Source: Guadua angustifolia (Eukaryota > Streptophyta > Magnoliopsida > Poales > Poaceae). Taken from it: a stretch of DNA of 64,000 nt. This document shows, piece after piece, positions 55,730-64,000 of this stretch. The DNA is taken from positions 3,108,182-3,172,181 of the forward strand of contig CM070518.1 in NCBI GenBank assembly GCA_036346375.1. The letters run 5' to 3'. Below the pieces are notes generated by a model, which did not search any database, had not been told where the DNA came from, and saw nothing but the letters and a program-made list of their open reading frames with translations. The position numbers and the translations under genes were made by a program. Numbering within the stretch: position 1 is the first letter of the stretch; each line of letters starts with the position of its first letter.

Positions 55730-56290
55730 CTCTTTCCCTCTCTTATTCCCTCCTCGCTCTCCTTTTCCTTGAAAACCCGTGCCCCTGCCCCCACTGCTCG
55801 GGCACTCCGCCCCTCCTTTCGCTCTCTCCCCTCTAGCTGACCATCCCCTCGTCTTCCCTTCCCCCATGCCAGTCATCCACTCACTTCCCCTCTGCGCTGA
55901 CGCCCGCTCACCTCCCATCCACTTGGCATCCCTCCCCCAACCCCTCACTTCTGCCCTCCATGCTTGGTGGTCATCCCCTCCACGCCTGGCACCCCTCACC
56001 ACCGCCCTCTCCATCCCCTCCCTCGTCGCCCTCCATTCACCCCCCACCACCTCGCCTCCCGCCACCCCTCCATTGCCTCGCCTCCCACGTCCCCCTCCCT
56101 CTCCCTCACCGTCTTCCTCCCCCCTTTGTTGCCTCGCCTCCCCCACCGTCTTAGCCCCTCCATCGCCTCACCTCCCCACCAACTCCCCGACGGCCTCCCC
56201 CACCACCTTGGCCCCTCCGCCACCTCGCCTTCCCCACCGCCTTCTTGATGGCCTCCCCCTCCCCTCCACCACCTGGCCTCGGCTCTCCTC
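55730..56290. repeat. pyrimidine-skewed GC block inside the hAT element
   Basis: The plus strand is almost entirely C and T with short repeated words (CCTCCCCCACC, CGCCTCACCTCCCC, GGCCCCTCC). It gives long Pro-rich or Gly-rich open frames on both strands that look spurious. The related 825-bp element has a CTCTCTC tract in the equivalent position. Confidence 0.7.
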
Positions 56291-56814
56291 CCCATGTGTC
56301 CATGGCCATGACGATGGTGATGGGCGACGCAGCCTTGGCCACAGGGGACATAGCCTCGGCAATGGCGACGGTTAGCCACAGCCATAACGAGCACGCAGCC
56401 AAGGCGATGAGCACATGGCCACGGCGAGATGGCCAGGTACTCTCCCCCACCCCTCCACCTTTCCTTCCATGGTCCCTGGCATGGGCGCTGGCGTGCGCAG
56501 TGTCGTGGCACACCCAGGGTGATGGCCGTGGGCGTGGCCTTAGGTGCTCTCCGACCGCATGCCCAGCCACGGTCCCTGCCCCCGGCTGCTTGCCCTACTG
56601 CGTGCTAGCATGTAGCCCACCGTGCATCTTGTGCCCATCATGGTGCTAGCATGTAGCCCCGAGCATGGCCATCTTTGTGCAGATCAAAGACGAGGCCACT
56701 ATTTGCAAGTTATGCAATAATACCGTGAGCATGGCACATTAGAGTCGTCGTGGGGTGCTGGCAGGCTCGAGCCTCCCAAATTAGCCTGGCCCAGTGCCCA
56801 CCTCTATCTAGGGC

Positions 56815-57630
56815 AAGAAAGCATAAACCCATTTAATCATTTTTTAAAGAGCAGAAACTATGTCATTCATATCAAGAAGAAGAGAATGCATATACCGGTC
56901 TAGTCTACCGGCCTAAAAGAGTTCAAGACCTACAACACCTGTCCCATAGGACACATTGAGGAGGAAAACAACGAACAATAGGAACTACACTACCTCCTAC
57001 ACATGGAGATACCGAATAAAACAAGCTACACACTACCTGCTACTATGTAGCAATCTACACCACAATAGAGAGACTCTGAAGGAGAGCAAGGCCTAAGAAA
57101 ACGCCAAATTCTATCATTTAATAGTTAATAGAATACTTGTGACCAAGCAATGTTGATTAAACATATATGCAAGGTTGGAATTTGACAAGAAGCCATCTCT
57201 TTGATTTTTTTCGCCCTTTTGATTTAACATGCATGAACATGAGCTCATGACCAATAGGGTACATAACGTACGTTGGTCCATATATATGTATAGAGAACTT
57301 GTATATGGCTTGTTAATGAAAGCGCCACGAACATTTCGTTGCTTTGCCTTTGATCAAGTGAGCGACTCGGCCACGTTTTTGCCACTTGATGGTCACAGGA
57401 AAGGAAGCAGGCATGAGCAAAATGGAACAATAGTAATTAGTGTAGCAACAACAACAAAATAAAAAACTTGGATGGATCACTAGTAATCTTTGGGGGAACG
57501 TATTCTCTGCACGCTCGGCTCCATTGATGGATCATGATTGCTCACAACTCCGTGAAAGAAAAGAGAGAGAGTGTGTCTGCATCTTCTCATTGATCCTTTT
57601 GATACATGATGTAGACGTTGCTTGCAAGAA
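56815..57630. other. unassigned region
   Basis: AT-rich with no recognised gene. The stretch 56840-56900 might be the 3' tail of a LINE in minus orientation, but no reverse transcriptase remains to confirm this. Confidence 0.3.
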
Positions 57631-57715
57631 AGATGTAATACCCCGTATTTTAGAGGTTTATTAATTATCGGATAATAAATCAAATGGCTGGTTTAATTCC
57701 AAATATAGCCAAAAA
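57631..57715 (+). mobile_element. chromovirus LTR start fragment
   Basis: TGTAATACCCCGTATTTTAG at about 57631 has the TGTAA(C/T)ACCCC start of grass chromovirus LTRs. Only some 85 bp can be followed before the next element. Confidence 0.4.
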
Positions 57716-57779
57716 AAGCTTATCACAAACTGATTGTATTTGTTGGATATTATTTGTGTTGAAGGTCAGAATTTGACAA

Positions 57780-59629
57780 TAAACTTATGATCACGGGTAC
57801 CTTCGGTGTCAGAGTCAAGCACGAAGACAGGGGCACATGATGTATACAGGTTCAAGCCCTCGGATAGAGTAATACCCTACGTCCTATGCGGATGATGTAT
57901 GTAGTTGGTGTATCGAGTACAGAGTGAGTTGTCTAGCCCTAGTTTACAATGAAGATTGGATATAAACAATGGCTAAACTATGGCTGGAGGTTGACAAAAC
58001 GTAGTCCGTCGGCTTTTGGTTGCTTTGCATCTTGTAAAAACTCTCCTCCTTGACGACGCCTACCCCCAGCCTTGTATAGTCGGGGTAGCCCGTCTCAAGT
58101 TGAGTTGTAATCGCTTGGAATACCATATCGTAGCTGATGAGGAGTCCATCATCGTGTCAATCTTCACAGCATATCCAAACTTCCCTAGATACCAGGCATA
58201 CTCGAGTCATTTTCCTCATATGGGGAAAGTGATCGAGTCCTTTCTAGTATGGAGATATCCTCTCCGTATATACCTTATCCCGTAGGGTTGGGTTCAGGAT
58301 ATCTAGAGCTTCTAGATGCTTGCTTGAGCATATATGGTATAGTCCTCGTGTTTTCGATATGTACTCATATCCCATATTTAAATATTCGATAGTAGTCTCC
58401 AAACTTTGCTCAGTGGAGGGTCCAAACAAGTGCTTGGTCGATTACTGCCATACTTTGATTTGGTCAAGTAACACCCCGCTAACTTGTGGTCGAACAATTT
58501 GAGTAGATTGGTAGTAACTAAGCATCGAGTAGGAATGTTGCTGGGTCGAGCGCCCTGCCATCAGCTCAACTCGAGTCCTTAGGCTAACCAATAGTTACTT
58601 GATGTCATTTTATTGACTTGACTCTGAGCGGAGTTAGAAAATCCAAAAAATCCAAACATTGGGTTGTTGAGCATTTATGGCTTCTATCTGTTACGCCAAA
58701 ATTTGTATTGCACCACCATTCCTCTTTTCTCTTTAATCGAGGCACCACTCCGCGGGGAGTGTACCGTTCGCTTGAAGAGAAGGTTTTGACTTATAAATTT
58801 CTAGATATGAAATTGTAGTCGTTCCCCTTTTTGCCTCTAGTCTTACTTTCAGAGCCTCTGCTGCGCTCCTTAAACCCTAGCACCTCCACCTTCAAAGAAT
58901 CCATTCCCCATCAATGGTCTAGCCCTTCAACCAGTGTCAGAGTCCCCCCATCGCTGGAAAAGAATCCTGAGATGGCTGCACCCGCTTCCCCTAGTGGCGA
59001 AGCGGTTTTCAAGGACAAGACCCTCCAAAGGGTGTGGCAAAAATCAGTGATGACGGAGAAGTGCCTTGCCGAATTGGTCAAGGATGGCTTCGTTCCTCCT
59101 CAAGAGTTCTTTCATTGGAGGCTGTCATAAGGTAAGCTGTATCCCACCCTGCGAAATGAGGATGAGACTATCGTGTTTGAGGCTTTGTTCTGCTACGGAC
59201 TCAATTTTCCCTTCTCCTTTTTTGATCTCGGTTCTTGATTTCTACAAGATCCAACTTTTCCACCTTAGCCCTAATTCGATTACCATACTCAATGTGTTGT
59301 CCATCTTTGTGAGGCCTATTTGGGTATTAAGCCTAGCCTCAATCTATCATGTTATTTTTACAATCTAAAATGAGCGACGAAGAACGATGCTATTAGGGGT
59401 GCCAATTTTCACCTCCGAAGCAGAGTGTCAAATATGTATATTCCTGTCCCCATAACTTCTTCCTAGCAGTCGGACGGAAGAAACAATGGTTTTACATCAC
59501 CTCTCCAAACATCGTGAACTATCTTCTAGCTTATCGACTACACCTCCCCAATTCGATTGACTTATGGACAAAAGTTCCTCCTTCGACCGCCTCCAACGCT
59601 TATTATATCCGAAAGATCGAGGAGTTGAG
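57780..59629 (+). mobile_element. Ty3-gypsy (Tat/RIRE2-type) fragment, cut by the next LTR
   Basis: The stretch around 57790-57960 (CAAGCACGAAGACAGGGGCA, GTAATACCCTACGTCCT) looks like Tat-type LTR/leader sequence of grasses. From 58972 it encodes the so-called gypsy-type transposon domain. At 59630 it is interrupted by the minus-strand LTR. Borders on the left are uncertain. Confidence 0.5.
58972..59600 (+). pseudogene. gypsy-type transposon domain (Transposase_28, PF04195-like), broken
   Basis: ATG at 58972 encodes MAAPASPSGEAVFKDKTLQR, then LAELVKDGFVPPQEFFHWRL and a TAA. In the next frames come GKLYPTLRNEDETIVFEALF, CYGLNFPFSFF and LFHLSPNSITILNVLSIFV, the order of the domain (G.LPP...WR.P...E.VVF...F..G.GFP.S.F......Y.....HL.PNS......FV..CEA). 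The role of this domain is unknown; it occurs near gag in Tat-type elements. At least two frameshifts and several stops are present. Not functional. Confidence 0.65.
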
Positions 59630-62600
59630 TGTAGGATCGAGGATGCGCCTAGTGGGGGGGGGGGTGAATAGGCGTTTTACAAAATTGATCGCTCTCTAAA
59701 TATTTCGCTCTAATAAACCCCTATGTCAAAACCTAATCAAAAATAATTCGAAAGCGATACACTAGGTTTTGACAATTAAAGCCTAAATCAACTAGGCTCA
59801 CTAGTGCACTAACTAAATTATGTCTCTAAACTAGAATTACTAAAATAAACAAATAATTAATACTAAGCAATTCTAATATGATCAAGCAATTGATAAATAT
59901 ACAATAATGTAAATGCTTGAATGTAAATGAGACAAAAGACAACCGATGTTTTTCCGTGGTGTTCGGAGACTTGCCGGTCTCCCCTAGTCCACGTTGAGGC
60001 AAGCCCAAACACTTGTACCGGCTCTCGCTCGAGCACCCGCCTCTTTCCACTAGTCGTGGTTTTTCACGCTTTCGCGTAGGCTCAACCCGAACCTTCACAA
60101 ACTTCGCCGGGGCTTCTCACAACCTTGAGAGCTCCAAGACGCACGCCCTCGCCCGTCTAGAGTCGGCAACCTCCAAGAGTAACAAGCCGCTCCTTCACTT
60201 GAACTTCACCGAGCACAACGAATGCGCTCCGGTGATCACCAAGTGCAACACATGCACAAGGACCTCCCTCAAGTGCAACACATGCACAAGAGGCTCTCAA
60301 CCCACTCCTAATTGCAACACATGCAATTAGTCTCACTCTTAGCTCAAGAATCAAATGTGAGTATGCAACACATGCACCACCTCATCCAAAATACTCAATC
60401 AACCAGCAAATGCCCCCCCATGACCTCCTTTTATAGCCTCACAAAGAAAACTAGCCGTTGGGGGGCAAAACGGACATTAAAAGTGCTGAAACTAGCCGTT
60501 GCTACAGTACCCGCGGTACTACCGGCCCCTACGGGCGGTAGTACCGGCCTAAGACTTCAAAAGAGCCTTCTCTGGCAAAAATCTACCGCAAGGGCGGTAC
60601 TACCGGCCCCTACGGGCGGTAGTACCGCTTTTGCGGTAGTACCGCAGCAACATTCACTAAAAAGCTCATAACTTTTTACTCCGAACTCCGATTTGGGTGA
60701 TTTTTGATTCTATGCGAAGCTTATCACGAGGGCTACAATCTCCACCCATTTTCATGATTTAAGCACCCTTAGATATTTTTTAAATATCACCAAAACCAAA
60801 CTCTAATGTAGTCATTCAAGTGTAAAATATGATTTTTCGAAATCTCTCAAATAGACTTGATCAAAGACATGACTACAAGCTATAAAGAGTCACTATCATC
60901 AAATATTGAGCCATGATGATCAACTCATGATCAAAATAACTTTTGCAAAACACATTTGCAAATAACCCGAAAAGCTATAAGATCAATCCTCTAGCCATGT
61001 AAGGATCAACACATGATCCCGACACTTTGCAAAACACATTTGCAAATGCCAACACATACTCTAGGATTGAAACCCATAATCTCTAGCTATTTGCAAACCA
61101 CTTTTGCAAATAACAAAACAACATTTTGCAAAAACACATTTTGCAAACACAAACCATAAACTTTACTTAGCCTTTGTGATGATCAACACATGATCCAGTC
61201 ACAAGCTAAAACATAATGCATGAGCTCTCACCTTTTGCAACACATGCAAAACTTAGCTCCAAGCAACCACTTTGATTTAAGAAAGATTTGTTTTGCAAAC
61301 AAAAACAAAACATGAAGCTTCAATACTTACAACACATGCAAAAGTGAACTTCACGCAAAAAGCCAACGCCAGATAGCTTATCCTATTTGCAACACATGCA
61401 AATCAAAGCATTATCACGAAAACCAAATGCATATGCTCTTCCTCTTTGCAACACATGCAAATCGAGCATAAACCAACAACAACCAAGCATAAGCTTAACC
61501 CATTCGCAACACATGCCAAATGGTTAACCCTTATGCAAAAACCAAATCCAAATGATTTGAGCTTGAGTGAATGCAGATTGAGATCATCAACACATGATGA
61601 AGCTCAAACTAGGAATCAACTCCTCTTAATAGTACGGCGATAAAAACTTTAGACTCAAAGACTACAAAGTCCTTAGCCTATCTAATTATACCTTCGCCGT
61701 CGTACGCAAGCAATCCCCTTTGGGGTCTTTATGATCATCACTTTGATACTCCCCCGGGATCATCACTCGATTCTTCTCTTTGTCTTCGGGATCTTCTCTT
61801 GACGCCCATCACCTCATGATGCCGTCTTTATCCCGTTCTCAATCATCTCATTCATCTTTGGACCTAACTCAATCACAACTCATAAAATTGTTAGTCCAAG
61901 ATGCACGGTTGTCTCAATTATCCCTTGCACTCCCTTAACACATAATGGATGCCTTTAGATCAATTGAGCACAACCTAAATCAATTTGAATGATTTAATTG
62001 TGTCTTAAGTACAATAATGCAACTCATGCTTTATTATACTTAAGAGCTATTCTTTTGTCCTTAATTAATCAAGGAACACCATCAACACATGATGAAATGT
62101 TCTTTAATGGTTATCAAGACAAATGAACTCAATTTAAATTATCATTTAAATTGATATGAGTATATATTAACTACACAAGTTTTCATATACTCATGTTGAT
62201 GAAAAGTAATGATCCATTATATGTAAATTATATGGAAATGATCATTACTCTAAATCATCAACTATAGAATACACCCCACATGTATATGTGCATAGATATA
62301 ATTGACTTGGACATAATATGCACATATCCAATTTGATCGTATTGGAGTATATCCTATATTACCATGAGTATACTTATAACTAGGCAATTCAAACATATAC
62401 TCAAGGATTTAGTTTCTTTGTCTTGATCCTTATATGTGTCAATAAGAATTAGATCAATACAAAGAGCCTTTCAAGTTAAACTACAAACTCCCCCTAAGTA
62501 TGTGCATCCATGTAATGTGTGGATTGGGAAACATGATGCACGTTTGTGGTTAATATAATGGGGACATTCGTACTTTAACTTGAATCCAAAGTATGCAACT

Positions 62601-62797
62601 AATACTAGAATGAATACGCATACATACCTTGGGTTTTCCATTTTTCAATGCGATGAGACTAATCAAGGATATTCTAAATAAACAAGTTAGTCTCGATATA
62701 AGATTTGTCATTAATAACAAAATCACATTAATGGATAATCTCAATATTAGATTTGTCATTAACACCAAAACCATAACTAATGAAAGTTGAACTTACA
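59630..62797 (-). mobile_element. 3' LTR, 3.17 kb, of a SIRE/Maximus-like Copia element (internal region to the right)
   Basis: On the minus strand it starts TGTAAGTTCAAC directly after the polypurine tract AAAAAGGGGGGAGAT (62798-62812) and ends CGATCCTACA. It shares the end region with the LTRs at 19613 and 33345: AGACTTGCCGGTCTCC, CACGTTGAGG/ATATTAAGG and AACCTCCAAGAGTAA. It contains a palindromic ACTACCGGCC field (60510-60655) and many dispersed AACACATG words. It cut into the gypsy fragment after TTGAG (59625-59629); the other target copy is outside the window. Confidence 0.72.
60510..60655. repeat. palindromic GGCGGTACTACCG field in the LTR
   Basis: Repeats of GCGGTACTACCGGCCCCTA then CGGGCGGTAGTACCG form near-perfect hairpins, occurring twice and followed by GCGGTAGTACCGC. 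Confidence 0.85.
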
Positions 62798-64000
62798 ATC
62801 TCCCCCCTTTTTGGTGATTAATGACAAATCCAAGCTTAATAAGCACATTTGGATTAAAACTAACATATTGAGAGAATTTAAGCTATTTGAATGCATATGC
62901 ATATTTTAAACAATATAAGCATTGACAATTGTATAAGCATTGACAATTTTTGAGTGCATATTCATATGAGAATCAATTCTCCCCCTTAATCATATTAAGC
63001 TCCCTTTTTAAACCAAATGAGATATTAAGCTCCTAATTCTCCCCCTTTTGGCATTAAGCACCAAAAAATGGAGAAACCATCTTAAAGGAACATTTTAATT
63101 ATTTCTCTCCCTTTTGGCAAACATTTTCCCTTTTAATGAAAGTCATACAAGAATTAGAATGAACACTTATGACCTTGGCAAGGAATTAAGATTTGGATAC
63201 CACTTGAAAAGATAAGCATAAAAAGCAAGGAAGGGTATCACACGGGTTATTTGAAACATATTCAAATAGCTCACTCCTCATTTTATTAGGCTTTGCAACT
63301 TTTCAACATGATTCTTTTGAAGAATCCAACAAATTTGCCTAATAGGGTTAAACGAGGAACCCAAAAAGAATACCACTTGAGAAATTAGATATTACTTTAA
63401 ATCTATCTCAAGGGCTTTACTTGAAGATCCAAGAGAAATGAGCATTTTCAAATTTCTTGAAAGACAATGCTCAACGAGAGATTTCCTCTTTATGTATTTC
63501 AATTAATAAAGAATCTCACATAGAGAATTCTTAAGCGATTGAACTTACAATTTTAACTTGAGAGGAAATTCTTAATCAAGAATTTGGGTATCGGAGCAAT
63601 GCTACAAGGAGGCAATGAAATACCACTTGTAGGAAATAATCTAATTCCATGATACCACTTAAAAGAAATTCAAATAATCAAGGATATCACTAGAAGAAAA
63701 GAGCAATAAAATCCATGATACCACTTGTAAAAGATCATTTTTCATGAGGATACCACTTTTGAGAAATTCATTGACATTTGTTTTAAGGTAAGCTCATTTT
63801 CCTCAAAGATTAAAACTATGTCTATTAAAGATCAACTTTATACCATGACATAGCCAAAAAGAGAGCATTTTCCAAATATGCAAAACTTGATTAAACAATG
63901 CTCCAAAAGGATACTAAAGTAAATCATGGAGGTAATACATTTAAACATGCTCAAGTTTTATTTTGAGAGGTTCTTTTAACTTAAAACCACTTTGAACATA
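62798..64000 (-). mobile_element. 3' internal non-coding region of the Copia element, open at window edge
   Basis: After the polypurine tract come further CTCCCCCTTTTGG-type tracts (62980-63120). Then a field follows where ATACCACTTG and close variants recur at irregular spacing (63195-63770). No reverse transcriptase or other pol motif appears before the window ends, so pol would lie beyond 64000. Confidence 0.6.

Larger units (their letters stand above)
52815..56806 (-). mobile_element. hAT transposon (Ac-like), 4 kb, degenerate
   Basis: Target duplications TCTAGGCC (52807-52814) and TCTAGGGC (56807-56814), a 7/8 match. Ends TAGTGGTGGGAGTCGTGCC on the left and, on the right, AGTGCCCACCTCTA, which reversed is TAGAGGTGGGCACT. 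A transposase in minus orientation is present but has many stops. A pyrimidine-rich GC block (about 55730-56290) lies on the promoter side. It is the longest member of the family that includes 21423-22247 and 17390-18035. Confidence 0.88.

Noticed and set aside
55667..56649. Long Pro-rich and Gly/Arg-rich open frames on both strands
   Set aside because: They come from the pyrimidine-skewed block of the hAT element and have no family features. Overlapping open frames in many phases point to composition bias.
60240..61520. Short repeated words suggesting a CRISPR-like array
   Set aside because: Spacing is irregular, the genome is a plant nuclear genome and the words lie inside an LTR.

Overview
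The window is nuclear DNA of a grass (Poaceae). The evidence is a split gene with GT-AG introns whose product matches the cereal phosphatase BIPP2C1, MITEs with the TTA targets usual in grasses, and long LTRs and hAT elements of grass type. The species cannot be fixed from the sequence. No prokaryotic organisation, CRISPR array or rRNA gene was seen.

Genes. Only one complete host gene was found: a nine-exon PP2C-type phosphatase on the minus strand (CDS 2674-9742, 555 codons). All splice phases agree, and the metal-binding Asp motifs are intact. Its 2.7-kb third intron holds a solo LTR, and a 71-bp tandem duplication lies in its upstream region. The left edge (3-113) carries a possible C-terminal end of another plus-strand gene. 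Everything else looks like repeats or captured gene pieces.

Layout. 0.65-1.8 kb: internally deleted hAT element. 2.4-10.2 kb: phosphatase gene. 10.6-14.6 kb: unassigned sequence, then a broken Copia element with a foldback element inside it. 15-19.6 kb: degenerate DNA transposons and a second foldback copy. 19.6-22.4 kb: solo LTR with a MITE, then a small hAT element in a minisatellite. 22.46-32.17 kb: a hAT element with 8-bp target duplications, split by a 3.15-kb solo LTR. 32.2-35.8 kb: Copia-like LTR with a 199-bp Helitron. 37.1-46.2 kb: a cluster of captured host-gene fragments. 46.9-52.4 kb: more hAT-like elements and two tandem arrays. 52.8-56.8 kb: hAT element with a broken transposase. 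57.6-64 kb: a gypsy-type fragment cut by a 3.2-kb LTR whose internal region runs off the window.

Most notable part. Between 37 and 46 kb at least five unrelated host-gene fragments sit in mobile or duplicated DNA: an ABCC transporter N-terminus, the last exon of a U-box-type kinase, a PTB-like RRM and an intron-less MAP65 coding region (both inside one 3.28-kb LTR element), and an Lsi2-like transporter exon inside a 2.57-kb hAT element. The LTR element resembles Bs1-type gene-transducing retroelements. Several insertions can be checked inside the window because a related copy keeps the empty site.
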